Shown piece by piece: positions 1 through 8,000 of a DNA stretch of 64,000 nucleotides. Source of the DNA: Priestia taiwanensis. GTDB taxonomy: Bacteria; Bacillota; Bacilli; Bacillales; Bacillaceae_G. A program made the position numbers and the translations under genes. The notes beneath the pieces are model-generated. The model was not told where the DNA came from, did not search any database, and saw only the letters and a list, made by a program, of their open reading frames with translations. How positions within the stretch are numbered: the first letter of the stretch is position 1; each line of letters starts with the position of its first letter. The stretch spans positions 449,160 to 513,159 of the forward strand of contig NZ_BMFK01000001.1 in assembly GCF_014638355.1 (NCBI RefSeq). Direction: 5' to 3'.

Positions 1-2
1 AC

Positions 3-1169
3 ATGTTCATTACGATGGTTGGTATTGGTCTTATCGTGCCAATTATGCCAGCATTAATGTTGGAGTTTGGTGCAACTGGTCAAACGGTTGGTCTGCTTAT
101 TGCAGCATTTGGTTTTACGCAATTTATATTCTCACCACTTGCAGGTGGTTTATCCGATAAATATGGACGTAAATGGTTAATTGTTATCGGTATTGGTAGT
201 TTCGCTGTTTCACAGCTTATTTTCGCGGTTGGAACAGAGTTATGGATGCTGTATGTTTCACGCTTCATCGAAGGAGCGGCCGCAGCGCTTATTATGTCGC
301 CACTTATGGCGGCGGTTGCCGACATTACAACGCTTGAGAAGCGAGCGAAGGGGACTGGATTATTGAGCGCAGCAATGTCACTTGGTTTCGTTGTTGGACC
401 TGGTATTGGTGGTTTCTTAGCTGAATTTGGCTTACGTATGCCATTATATGTATCGACAGCAACTGCTGTTGTCGCAACACTTGTTTCGATTTTCTTCTTA
501 CCAGAAACGTTGTCAGAAGAAGCCAGAGCAGAGGCACAGTCGAAATCAGAGAAGAAGAAAGAATCAATCTTCAAGCAACTGGCTAATTCGTTAAAAGGAC
601 CGTATGCAATGTTATTTATTTTAGTGTTCGTTATGACATTTGGATTAGGTAACTTTGAAGCAGTATTCGGATTATTCGTTGATATTCAACACGGCTTTAC
701 ACCGAAAGATATTGCAATTGTCATTACTTTTGCAGCTCTTATGGGGGTAGGCATTCAAGCTGTTGTTATTCATCAGTTAATTGGTAAATTTGGAGAGAAG
801 AAGGTTGTGAGTGGGGCACTTCTATTCGCAGCAATTTCATTCATTTTAGTACTAATGGCAAAGTCTTATTGGGTTGTGTTCGGTACAACGCTATGTGTGT
901 TCCTTGCTACGTCTATTTTACGACCGGCTATTAATACGATGTTATCCAAGATGGCAGGGAATGAACAAGGCATGGTGATGGGCATGAGTAATGCGTATAT
1001 TAGTCTTGGGAATATTTTAGGGCCATCACTTGCAGGATTCTTATTTGATGTGAATATTTTCTACCCGTACATGGCAGCATCACTTATTATGTTCATTTTA
1101 TTCGCTGTTATGGTTCGTACAAAAATTGAATATAAGCAAGCAGAGGAAACAAAAGAAGTTGCTAGTTAA
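3..1169 (+). CDS. MFS multidrug efflux transporter, 5' end cut by the window edge
   Basis: A 12-TM major facilitator of the drug:H+ antiporter type, closest in layout to Bacillus Bmr/NorA. Visible marks are the loop 2-3 motif GGLSDKYGRK near residue 48, the TM5 antiporter motif GFVVGPGIGGF near residue 128, and an ERPAINTM/AGNEQG stretch in the second half typical of Bmr-like pumps. The ATG at position 3 falls inside what should be TM1, because family members carry about a dozen residues before this point. The true start therefore probably lies upstream of the window. The role, proton-driven export of hydrophobic drugs or dyes, is a family inference and the substrate is unknown. The tail-to-tail neighbour on the minus strand is a kinase gene. 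Confidence 0.85.
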   Translation: MFITMVGIGLIVPIMPALMLEFGATGQTVGLLIAAFGFTQFIFSPLAGGLSDKYGRKWLIVIGIGSFAVSQLIFAVGTELWMLYVSRFIEGAAAALIMSPLMAAVADITTLEKRAKGTGLLSAAMSLGFVVGPGIGGFLAEFGLRMPLYVSTATAVVATLVSIFFLPETLSEEARAEAQSKSEKKKESIFKQLANSLKGPYAMLFILVFVMTFGLGNFEAVFGLFVDIQHGFTPKDIAIVITFAALMGVGIQAVVIHQLIGKFGEKKVVSGALLFAAISFILVLMAKSYWVVFGTTLCVFLATSILRPAINTMLSKMAGNEQGMVMGMSNAYISLGNILGPSLAGFLFDVNIFYPYMAASLIMFILFAVMVRTKIEYKQAEETKEVAS

Positions 1170-1210
1170 GAAAACAGCCACATACTCGTATTAGAGTGTG
1201 TGGCTGTTTG
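1165..1210. terminator. Hairpin between convergent MFS and kinase genes
   Basis: The sequence AACAGCCACA, a short loop and TGTGTGGCTGTT form a stem directly after the MFS stop, and the right arm runs into the 3' end of the minus-strand kinase gene. It probably serves both convergent genes. There is only a weak T tract. Confidence 0.5.
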
Positions 1211-2108
1211 TCATTAATTCATCGAATAATTGAGCGCATAGTACTCGGTCTTTCCATTCATCTATGTTGTCTTCAAGGAACCACCATGCAGAAATAATAC
1301 TGTGGCATAATCCCCAACATAAAATTCGTTCTCGATTCAAGTGAAGTATGTCAACGAATTGGTTAATACGGCGATTTAACACATCGAGTGGCGAAGATTG
1401 ATTTAGTAAATAGTTGTATAAGAATGGAACTGTTTCATACTCTACTTCGCCAATCAATCCTTTTGGGTCAATTGCTTTCCATGTGTCATCTGCGCATAAA
1501 ATATTGTCATGATGAAGATCCCCGTGAAGAAGAACGGGTTGTTGAATTGTTTGTAACAATGCTGGGAAAAGTAGTTCTGCCTTTTCAACTAAATGTGCTG
1601 GAATTGGACCAGTCGAGCCATTAAAGTGTTTTCGTAGTTTCTTATATTCGTAAGCGAGTCCTTCTAAACAAGGGAGAGAGTGTTGTGTAGAGACAGCGTT
1701 GTTTAATTGTTTCATCACGCTCGCCGCGATTGCGGTTGCTTCTTCATCGCTCTCAATTGTCGATAAAGCATGACCAGGAGAGAGGTGCTCAAGTAGCAGT
1801 GCACCGGCTTCCATATTAGCATCGATTAGTCGAGCCATTCCGTTCCCATCAAATAATTGCAGCGCTTCCATTTCGCGACTCAGTTCTTCTTTGTTAATAA
1901 ATAATTTCAGAACACATTGTTCACCTGTTTTAGTTGTGACGGACTGCACATAATTGTACGATAGGTTTGGAAAAGGTTCTTGTAAGGATAGCTTCCATTG
2001 TTCTTGGCATGTTTGTAAGAGGTGAGGGAAGGTTTTTAACCACTCTGTACCTTGTTCACCGTAGACGTCTTTCGTATGTGTAATGAAGCGTTCAGATAAG
2101 CTAATCAT
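1191..2108 (-). CDS. APH(6)/hydroxyurea-type phosphotransferase family kinase
   Basis: A 305-residue protein with the aminoglycoside phosphotransferase fold. The catalytic loop HGDLHHDNIL lies near residue 195 and the metal-binding IDPKG follows about 20 residues later. This order and the IDPKGL wording match the streptomycin 6-kinase/hydroxyurea kinase group (APH_6_hur). Chromosomal Bacillus copies of this family are not proof of drug resistance, and the true substrate is unknown. The start is supported by an AAAGGAG ribosome site seven bases upstream. It is transcribed alone, convergent with the MFS gene, so any functional link to that exporter is only positional. Confidence 0.8.
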   Translation of the reverse strand: MISLSERFITHTKDVYGEQGTEWLKTFPHLLQTCQEQWKLSLQEPFPNLSYNYVQSVTTKTGEQCVLKLFINKEELSREMEALQLFDGNGMARLIDANMEAGALLLEHLSPGHALSTIESDEEATAIAASVMKQLNNAVSTQHSLPCLEGLAYEYKKLRKHFNGSTGPIPAHLVEKAELLFPALLQTIQQPVLLHGDLHHDNILCADDTWKAIDPKGLIGEVEYETVPFLYNYLLNQSSPLDVLNRRINQFVDILHLNRERILCWGLCHSIISAWWFLEDNIDEWKDRVLCAQLFDELMTNSHTL

Positions 2109-2188
2109 GATATACTCCTTTCGTGTAAGGGCTATGTCTCTAGCTTATCTCTTTTTGGGGGAAATAGGAAATGAAAAGAGATGTTTTT

Positions 2189-2217
2189 TTGAAAAAAGAT
2201 GTGTTTTCTATTATGAT
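2189..2217 (+). promoter_or_regulatory. Sigma-A-like promoter for the 178-aa hypothetical gene
   Basis: TTGAAA (2189-2194) and TATGAT (2212-2217) are separated by 17 bases and sit about 30 bases before the ATG at 2249. Read by eye against the sigma-A consensus. Confidence 0.5.
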
Positions 2218-2248
2218 ATAATTATACTACATAAGGAAGGGCGTCGAG

Positions 2249-2785
2249 ATGAGAAAAGATTCTATAGAGAAAATACGTATACGTAATGAAGTCATTGAAG
2301 AAGTGAAAGACGAAATTTGCCGTACGCATGTTAATGGTGGCGTTATTATTGAATGTTTTCAAATTCATAATGAAGAAGTATTACATACTCCCGACTTTAT
2401 AGAAGAGAACGCAGCCTATTTTATGAGTATTTTAACTTCTGAGGATATAAAAGCAGCTATTCCACAATTATATAAAGGATGCCATTCTTACTTTCAACCT
2501 ACATTCACTCCATGTTGCCAGTTTACAGTAGATGGAGGAATTGCACGATCTATTTATTGCGGCGGAGCGTATGAGCGTTTTTATGGTACCCCAAAAGAAG
2601 CGAAAAAGTTAGCTGAGAAATTGTGTGATGTTATGTTTGAAGATAGACTTTTTGATATAGAAGCATATAAAACGAATGAAGCATGGTGTTCGTGGTTTTA
2701 TGATGTTGCGTGGGATGATACATGGTTCATCATAGATAAGAAGTTAAAGAGATTTTGGCTTATTTGTATAACGGATACAGATTAA
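2249..2785 (+). CDS. Hypothetical protein, 178 aa, Cys/Trp/aromatic-rich
   Basis: I do not recognise a named family. The protein is soluble-looking with no signal peptide or membrane segment. The N-terminal 35 residues are charged and helical. The middle is rich in Cys and aromatics (CCQF, YCGG) and the C-terminal part is Trp-rich (WCSWFYDVAWDD). The start ATG follows AAGGAAGGGCG at a normal distance. It stands alone between a divergent kinase gene and a convergent deacetylase and ends in a clear hairpin terminator, so it is a single-gene unit. Codon use looks like that of its neighbours. Confidence 0.7.
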   Translation: MRKDSIEKIRIRNEVIEEVKDEICRTHVNGGVIIECFQIHNEEVLHTPDFIEENAAYFMSILTSEDIKAAIPQLYKGCHSYFQPTFTPCCQFTVDGGIARSIYCGGAYERFYGTPKEAKKLAEKLCDVMFEDRLFDIEAYKTNEAWCSWFYDVAWDDTWFIIDKKLKRFWLICITDTD

Positions 2786-2791
2786 GAAATG

Positions 2792-2830
2792 AAAGTCCAA
2801 ACGGCTGATAAGTGCTGTTTGGACTTTTTT
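2792..2830 (+). terminator. Rho-independent terminator
   Basis: AAAGTCCAAAC pairs with GTTTGGACTTT and is followed by a run of T, seven bases after the stop of the 178-aa gene. Confidence 0.85.
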
Positions 2831-2884
2831 AACTACTTACAATAAGTAAATTTAAATGGAAATATTGTTTTTTCGTCAACATGT

Positions 2885-2955
2885 CGGAGTGACCATCCAC
2901 TGCACTCCGGGAGGACGCTTTCCGCGGGCGGGAGCGAGCTTCTTCGGCAAGCCTT
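2885..2955 (+). repeat. Degenerate extragenic repeat, copy A
   Basis: The GC-rich core GGACGCTTTCCGCGGGCG (2913-2930) and the following GAGCTTCTTCGGCAAGCC resemble stretches at about 13622-13687 (same orientation) and 54827-54889 (opposite orientation). It lies between convergent genes and carries no ORF. This looks like a member of the imperfect extragenic repeat family scattered in Bacillales genomes. Confidence 0.6.
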
Positions 2956-2976
2956 AAGTAACTATTAATCTATGCC

Positions 2977-3675
2977 TTATGATGTCGGCAATACTTCAAA
3001 TGAGTACCCTTGTTCTTTGAGTGTAAGAACAATCTGTTTAATCGCATCTATCGTTTTATCTGTTTTGTCGTTCATTGGATGTAGCAAAATAATCGAACCG
3101 TTTTGTACATTGTCGATGACATGATTAGCAATGCTTTTAGCGTCTTTGTTCACTTCCTCATACGATTCAGGTTCGATATCCCACATTACAGTTGTTTGAG
3201 AAACTTCATCTAAATATAGTGGCAACATGACTAGTTTCTTGCCATAAGGAGGTCGGAAAAGAATCTCATCCGTATAGCCAATTTCTTTAATGATGTCATT
3301 TGTTTTATCAATCTCTTCTTGAATGAATGACGGTGATTTAAATACCATTCTGTTATGAGAATACGTATGATTTCCAATTGCGTGTCCTTGTGCGAGAATC
3401 GATTTTGCTTCTTCCGTGTGTTTTTCAATATTAGATCCAATTAGGAAGAAGGTTGCCTTTATATCTAATTCCTTAAGTGCTTGTAAAATTCGATCTGTTT
3501 CTTTTGTTGGGCCGTCATCGAATGTTAAATAGACAACTTTTTCATTTGTTTCCACTTTGTTTACTAATGTTCCGGCTACTTGATAGGTACGAGAATTCAT
3601 CAGTTTATACAGTCCAAAGAATGATCCGATGAGTACGACAATGATAATGCCAATAATTTGTAGTTTCTTTTTCAA
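2977..3675 (-). CDS. Polysaccharide deacetylase (NodB domain), membrane-anchored or secreted
   Basis: A carbohydrate esterase family 4 protein of 232 residues. An N-terminal hydrophobic segment (residues 5-26) acts as signal anchor. The NodB motifs appear in order: TFDDGP (51-56, catalytic base and metal Asp), HTYSH (metal-binding histidines), RPPYG, WDIEPES, and LLHP near the C-terminus. It should remove N-acetyl groups from peptidoglycan or chitin-like polymers on the outer face of the membrane. Which polymer, and whether this is a PdaA-like or PgdA-like role, cannot be told from sequence. The start has an AAAGGTGG ribosome site and the gene is monocistronic. Confidence 0.9.
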   Translation of the reverse strand: MKKKLQIIGIIIVVLIGSFFGLYKLMNSRTYQVAGTLVNKVETNEKVVYLTFDDGPTKETDRILQALKELDIKATFFLIGSNIEKHTEEAKSILAQGHAIGNHTYSHNRMVFKSPSFIQEEIDKTNDIIKEIGYTDEILFRPPYGKKLVMLPLYLDEVSQTTVMWDIEPESYEEVNKDAKSIANHVIDNVQNGSIILLHPMNDKTDKTIDAIKQIVLTLKEQGYSFEVLPTS

Positions 3676-3717
3676 TGTAAAACCACCTTTCTACATGTTT
3701 CATTATACTAAGGAACA

Positions 3718-3762
3718 AAAAGAACGTCCAAACAGCTTATGGAAGCTAGTCGGACGTTCTTT
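3718..3762 (-). terminator. Rho-independent terminator of the padR-MFS operon
   Basis: On the minus strand AAAGAACGTCC pairs with GGACGTTCTTT and runs into TTTTTG, 12 bases past the MFS stop codon. It separates that operon from the promoter of the deacetylase gene. Confidence 0.8.
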
Positions 3763-3774
3763 AGGATAGAGAAG

Positions 3775-4947
3775 TTATTCCGTTTTTTGTCGCATAAAGA
3801 AAAGCGTGAAGACGATAACGACAGCGCCGATGATTGTATATCCCCATGTGAAATTGAATTGTTGGACGAGGATACTTCCCGTAAGTGGGCCGACCATCAT
3901 CCCGATTGAATAAGCAATGTTGTAGATGGCAAAGGTTACGCCGTATGCGTTTATTTGTAGTTTGTCAGTGATGAATGTTAAGTGTGAAAGGCATGGTGTA
4001 AGAACGGTTCCCATACTAGCGCCGAGTAAGGCTAATGCGAGTAGTTGTGTGACAAGGTTTGTTGATAGTGCTACGAGTGGAAATGTAATTGCAGTTGCGA
4101 TGAGTCCAATTGCGATTGTTTTCGCGGCGCCGATTTTCGTTGACATGGATCCGATAATTGGAGCCATGACACCGTATGCAATCGTTGGTACGGCAAATAG
4201 TAAGCCAATCATGCCGGGGGATAGATGTAACGTTTCTTCTAGGAAAAGGGGTAATGTTGGTTCTAATATGCTTGGGACAGCAGCTCCAATAAGAACAACA
4301 CATGCAATCATGAGTAGTTCGCGGTTTTTGAGTAGCGCGAACGGGGAAGTGGTGCTTTCTTTCACTGCTTCTGGTAAATCGCGTAATAAAATAAGGCGTA
4401 ATAATCCGTCGAGTAATGCAATTGCAGCCGCAATGATAAAGGGTAAGTGATAGCCTCCTAATTCATAAAGCCAACCGCCCATTGTTGGTCCAAGTAACAT
4501 CCCAGCCGCTTGACCTGATAAGGCAATTCCCATCGCTTTCCCACGCTCTTCTTTCGGATACACATCAGCAAGTAAAGCGAGACCGGCAGTCCATGTTGCA
4601 GCAGCAGCGATACCTTGCAAGGCGCGAGCAAGTACGAGTAACCAGAAACTTTCGGCAAAAGCGAAGAGTACTGTTGATGCGGCTAAACCAATTAATCCCC
4701 AAAACATCGGGTTTTTCCGACCGACTTTATCAGACAGTGCCCCTAAAATAGGGGTTGCCAGAAATAACGTAATCGCATAGCTAGCGAATAAAATACCAAT
4801 CTCTGTTTGTGATGCACCAAGAGAAGTAGCGTACAGTGGTAAAATCGGTACAACAAGCCCATAAATAAGCATGTCGGTAAAAATTGCAATTGCCACAACT
4901 AACAACACAGCCTTTTTCATTTTGGGTGAAACAGTTGGTTTTTCCAT
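3775..4947 (-). CDS. MFS transporter (DHA1 type), co-transcribed with a PadR regulator
   Basis: A 390-residue, 12-TM major facilitator. Key signs are GALSDKVGRK after TM2, an Arg in TM4 (LARALQGIAAAATWTAG) and the TM5 motif GQAAGMLLGPTMGG typical of drug:H+ antiporters. It begins three bases after the stop of the padR-like gene, so translation is probably coupled and expression is governed by that regulator. An exported toxic compound is the likely substrate and PadR effector, but its identity is unknown. It differs clearly from the first MFS gene of the window, so the two are not a recent duplication. Confidence 0.88.
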   Translation of the reverse strand: MEKPTVSPKMKKAVLLVVAIAIFTDMLIYGLVVPILPLYATSLGASQTEIGILFASYAITLFLATPILGALSDKVGRKNPMFWGLIGLAASTVLFAFAESFWLLVLARALQGIAAAATWTAGLALLADVYPKEERGKAMGIALSGQAAGMLLGPTMGGWLYELGGYHLPFIIAAAIALLDGLLRLILLRDLPEAVKESTTSPFALLKNRELLMIACVVLIGAAVPSILEPTLPLFLEETLHLSPGMIGLLFAVPTIAYGVMAPIIGSMSTKIGAAKTIAIGLIATAITFPLVALSTNLVTQLLALALLGASMGTVLTPCLSHLTFITDKLQINAYGVTFAIYNIAYSIGMMVGPLTGSILVQQFNFTWGYTIIGAVVIVFTLFFMRQKTE

Positions 4948-4950
4948 CTG

Positions 4951-5493
4951 TTACTCATCCTTTCGATTTGAAATTTCTTCTCTAATTTGTTGAATAAACT
5001 TCAGTTGTAGTTCACATTGGTCGTACATGTTGTTAAAAATAAGCATGACATGTGGGGGAATAGAAATGTATTTCGCTTTTTCTTGTTCGCCTGCTTTCAT
5101 GTCCGCGTATAATTCGTTAATTGCTTTTTCTTGAATGTCTAGTGCGTGTAATACTTCTTCCGTCTGGACGTTGTCGATGAATGTTAAAGCTGTGTACAGT
5201 CCAGTTGGGAAGACGACAGATGGTTGTTTGAATGACTCGACAAGTAATCTTTCAAACTCTTTTTTTCCTTGTTTCGTAATCGAGTAAATTGCTTTCGAGC
5301 GGTTACCAGTTTGTTCGATGGAATCTAATGAGACAAATTCTTCTGCTGTTAATTTCTTTAGGGCATGATAAATGGAGGCAGGTTGGACGTTTGCCCATTT
5401 GTCTGTTTGTGATAGGTTCATCATTTGTTGCATTTCATACCCAGACATGGCTCCTCCCATTGTTAATAGCCCTAATACCATTGTACGTGTCAT
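4951..5493 (-). CDS. PadR family transcriptional regulator
   Basis: About 180 residues. The N-terminal winged helix begins LGLLTMGGAMSGYEMQQMM and contains the family pattern WANVQPASIYHALKKL; the C-terminal half is the Vir_act_alpha_C dimerisation helix region. I chose the ATG at 5493 because AAAGGAG lies 8 bases upstream. An upstream in-frame extension would cover the operator palindrome and has no ribosome site. PadR proteins repress adjacent efflux genes until an aromatic or drug ligand binds. Here the MFS gene follows after three bases and a perfect palindrome lies just upstream, so autoregulation of the operon is the natural inference. Confidence 0.88.
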   Translation of the reverse strand: MTRTMVLGLLTMGGAMSGYEMQQMMNLSQTDKWANVQPASIYHALKKLTAEEFVSLDSIEQTGNRSKAIYSITKQGKKEFERLLVESFKQPSVVFPTGLYTALTFIDNVQTEEVLHALDIQEKAINELYADMKAGEQEKAKYISIPPHVMLIFNNMYDQCELQLKFIQQIREEISNRKDE

Positions 5494-5526
5494 GTGGATG
5501 CTCCTTTTGTTATAGTAAATGATAAA

Positions 5527-5556
5527 TACTAAACGTTTAGTACTTAACTTTAAGTA
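5527..5556 (-). promoter_or_regulatory. Overlapping palindromes upstream of padR, candidate operator
   Basis: TACTAAACGTTTAGTA (5527-5542) is a perfect 16-base palindrome. It is followed without a gap by TACTTA-N4-TAAGTA (5541-5556). Both lie 34-63 bases upstream of the padR start codon, where promoter and operator are expected. Assignment to the PadR protein is inferred from position. Confidence 0.6.
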
Positions 5557-5663
5557 AATGGTAAATGATGACAAGTTATCATGTCAACGGTATTTTTTGA
5601 AAATTTAATTTTGATTTGTATTCTAATGACAGAGCGGATATAGTGTAAAGTGGAGGGATAATG

Positions 5664-6566
5664 ATGAACAACGTGAACATAACAGAAGAACTATCTTTTT
5701 CAAGAATTATTCAAGGATTTTGGCGTCTAGCCGACTGGAAGATGACGAATGCAGAGTTAGTAACCTTTATGGAACAATGCATCGAGGTAGGAGTAACAAC
5801 ATTTGATCATGCTGACATATACGGTGACTATACATGTGAACGTATATTTGGCGAGGCACTTTCGTTAAAACCTTCTTTACGAGACGAGATTCAGATTGTA
5901 ACGAAATGTGGGATTAAACTACCCTCTGTAAATTATCCAGATAGAAAAGTAATTCATTACGATTCAAGTAAACCCCACATTATTGAAAGCGCTGAACAAT
6001 CGCTGCGCAACTTACAAACAGATTATATCGATGTATTATTGTTGCATCGCCCAGATTATTTAATGGACCCAGAAGAAATTGCAGAGGCATTTTCTGTATT
6101 AAAGAAAGATGGAAAAGTACGTTCTTTCGGTGTATCGAACTTCACACCGTCTCAAGTGGCGATGTTACAGTCTTATGTAGATGCACCGCTCGTAACGAAT
6201 CAAATTGAGTTGTCTGCAATGCGTACAGACAACATGGAGAATGGTACGCTCGATTTTATGATGCAACACCGAATGGCACCAATGATTTGGTCACCGCTTG
6301 CGGGAGGGCGTATTTTCCATGAACAGACAGAACAAGCTATTCGTTTGCGTACTACGCTAGAGCGAATTGGAGCGGAAATTGGGGCTCAGTCATTAGATCA
6401 ACTGATGTACGCATGGTTATTGCGTCATCCAGCTAATCTAATGCCAATTTGCGGAACAGGAAAAATGGAGCGTGTAAAGAGTGCGGTTGATGCGCTAAAA
6501 TTACATATGAGTCAGGAACAATGGTACGACGTATTGGAAAGCTCAAAAGGATATCATGTACCGTAA
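5664..6566 (+). CDS. Aldo/keto reductase
   Basis: An (alpha/beta)8-barrel NADPH-dependent oxidoreductase of 300 residues. The tetrad is visible: Asp and Tyr in DHADIYGDYTCE (near residue 51), Lys in VTKCGIK and His in LLHRPD. The C-terminal GTGKMERVKSAVDAL is the cofactor-binding segment. The wording resembles the YdhF/YqkF subgroup of small-carbonyl reductases. Substrate is unknown. Two adjacent ATGs exist (5661, 5664); GGAGGG is better placed for 5664. It is a single gene ended by a hairpin. Confidence 0.9.
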   Translation: MNNVNITEELSFSRIIQGFWRLADWKMTNAELVTFMEQCIEVGVTTFDHADIYGDYTCERIFGEALSLKPSLRDEIQIVTKCGIKLPSVNYPDRKVIHYDSSKPHIIESAEQSLRNLQTDYIDVLLLHRPDYLMDPEEIAEAFSVLKKDGKVRSFGVSNFTPSQVAMLQSYVDAPLVTNQIELSAMRTDNMENGTLDFMMQHRMAPMIWSPLAGGRIFHEQTEQAIRLRTTLERIGAEIGAQSLDQLMYAWLLRHPANLMPICGTGKMERVKSAVDALKLHMSQEQWYDVLESSKGYHVP

Positions 6567-6567
6567 A

Positions 6568-6596
6568 GAAGAGGTCTCTTAGAGAGGCCTTTTTTA
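6568..6596 (+). terminator. Rho-independent terminator
   Basis: AGGTCTCT and AGAGAGGCCT pair with one G-T mismatch and are followed by TTTTTT, just after the aldo/keto reductase stop. Confidence 0.75.
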
Positions 6597-6745
6597 TATG
6601 GTATTGATTCTTTTTATGTTTTATAAGTTTGTTTGTGAAAAACATTAATCGATTGATAATGATAGACTAATAATGGAAAAAACAGGTGTAATAGATTAAG
6701 ATAAAGAGCAAGGATTTCTTTCAGCATAGAGAGGAAGAGGGGAAG

Positions 6746-6988
6746 ATGTTTTTCATTTTAATGACTATAACATTCATTTTTTATGTTAGTTCAGCAATGT
6801 TGTTTGTAGAAGAACTCTACTTATACGGAGGAATTTGTTTGGCATTAGCGGTGACTTGTACGATTATTTTGCTTACGTATTATCGTAAACAAACAAAGAA
6901 GAATTGTCCGGATTTATGTATGCATGGTAGCATACCAGATTGTGATGCTTTGGATTGTGACGGACCGGATTGCTTCAACTGTAACTAG
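6746..6988 (+). CDS. Small membrane protein with Cys-rich tail
   Basis: An 80-residue protein with two predicted membrane helices (about residues 2-22 and 27-45), a short basic loop (YYRKQTKKN) and a C-terminal tail holding six cysteines within some 26 residues, mostly as D-C and P-D-C pairs. The tail looks metal- or disulfide-bearing. I know no named family. GGGGAAG lies just upstream of the ATG. The next gene starts 17 bases later and is also a Cys-containing membrane protein, so the two are probably one operon. Confidence 0.65.
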   Translation: MFFILMTITFIFYVSSAMLFVEELYLYGGICLALAVTCTIILLTYYRKQTKKNCPDLCMHGSIPDCDALDCDGPDCFNCN

Positions 6989-7005
6989 AAAGGACTATTC
7001 ACTAC

Positions 7006-7341
7006 GTGAAAGATTTATTATACATCGTCCCGTGTCATCGTAAGCCCGAGCGGTGCCTCCATATAAAAGGAAAACCGATTCCGCTTTGTACGAGATGTAT
7101 GGGGATATTACTTGGTTTTATTGCAATTCCATTTCTGTTATTCTTTCAGTTTGCCTTGCCGCTTTGGGTGAGCATATGTCTGCAAGTTCCGATGGTTGTA
7201 GACGGTTATACGCAGCTTAAAAAATGGCGCATGAGTACGAACTTGTTACGGGTGGCAACTGGGCTGATAAGTGGATTTGGACTTGCGAATATTGTTGTAT
7301 ATGGATCGTTTTTGCTTGTACATATTGTAAAACAATTATGA
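7006..7341 (+). CDS. DUF2085 family membrane protein
   Basis: A 111-residue protein with the DUF2085 hallmark CHRKPERC...PLCTRCMGILLGF in the first 40 residues, then two or three membrane helices. The conserved Cys/His set suggests a metal site, but no activity is known for the family. The start is GTG, with GAAAGGA about 12 bases upstream. It lies between the Cys-rich small membrane protein and a zinc phospholipase C-like protein on the same strand with short gaps, which suggests a shared transcript. Confidence 0.8.
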   Translation: MKDLLYIVPCHRKPERCLHIKGKPIPLCTRCMGILLGFIAIPFLLFFQFALPLWVSICLQVPMVVDGYTQLKKWRMSTNLLRVATGLISGFGLANIVVYGSFLLVHIVKQL

Positions 7342-7353
7342 GGAGTGATGTTT

Positions 7354-7971
7354 GTGGGATCATGGTTGATGCACGGAATAATCGCTAACAAGATTTTGCA
7401 GCAAATAGAAATAGAGGACAGAGAGGCCTTTTTACTGGGAGCACTTGCACCAGATGCCTCTTCTAATAAAGATGTTTCTCATTTCTTTGCTGGAGACCAT
7501 AGCGATTATACGAGAACAATTGATTTTGAAGGTTTTCTACAAAAATATGATGCGTATAAGCACCATGCCTACGTTCTTGGTTACTACACACATCTAATTG
7601 CGGATGAAGTATGGCTGAGTGGGTTTTATTTACCTTGGTTGAAGCAACGAATGGAAGTAGACTCGGATATACATAAGCGATATCACCGTGACTTTTCGTT
7701 GTTAAATGGGAAATTGCTTGAGCATTATGGATGCAAAGAAGAGCTCTTGCAGTTAATGTATAAGGTGAGAGGCACTGTCGATTTAGAGGAAGTATCGAGA
7801 GAAGAGTTGGAGCGTCTTATCCCACATGTACGAAAAGGGATGGAATACGATGAAGGCATGGTAAACGAAGAACTGAACGTATTCACGCTTGCGCAAATAA
7901 TTGGATATGTAGAAACATCTGTCCAAAAAGGATGCTTCTACATAGGAAAACATGCGCTTATTAGAATCTGA
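7354..7971 (+). CDS. Zinc-dependent phospholipase C/hydrolase-like protein
   Basis: A 205-residue protein resembling the zinc_dep_PLPC superfamily. The first residues GSWLMHG carry an early His, then APDAS, HFFAGDHSDYT and GYYTHLIADEVW follow, the usual metal-ligand pattern. No signal peptide is present, so it should act in the cytosol, unlike secreted phospholipase C. GTG at 7354 was chosen because AGGAG (7341-7345) lies 8 bases away. An ATG at 7348 is too close to that site. Substrate unknown. Convergence of three metal-site proteins in this small cluster is noted, but function is not inferred. Confidence 0.78.
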   Translation: MGSWLMHGIIANKILQQIEIEDREAFLLGALAPDASSNKDVSHFFAGDHSDYTRTIDFEGFLQKYDAYKHHAYVLGYYTHLIADEVWLSGFYLPWLKQRMEVDSDIHKRYHRDFSLLNGKLLEHYGCKEELLQLMYKVRGTVDLEEVSREELERLIPHVRKGMEYDEGMVNEELNVFTLAQIIGYVETSVQKGCFYIGKHALIRI

Positions 7972-8000
7972 ATATTTCGTTATTTACTAGGAGGGATACG

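Noticed and set aside
1191..2108. Acquired streptomycin-resistance gene
   Set aside because: The kinase looks like a normal chromosomal family member with host-like codon use and no mobile element nearby; resistance cannot be claimed.
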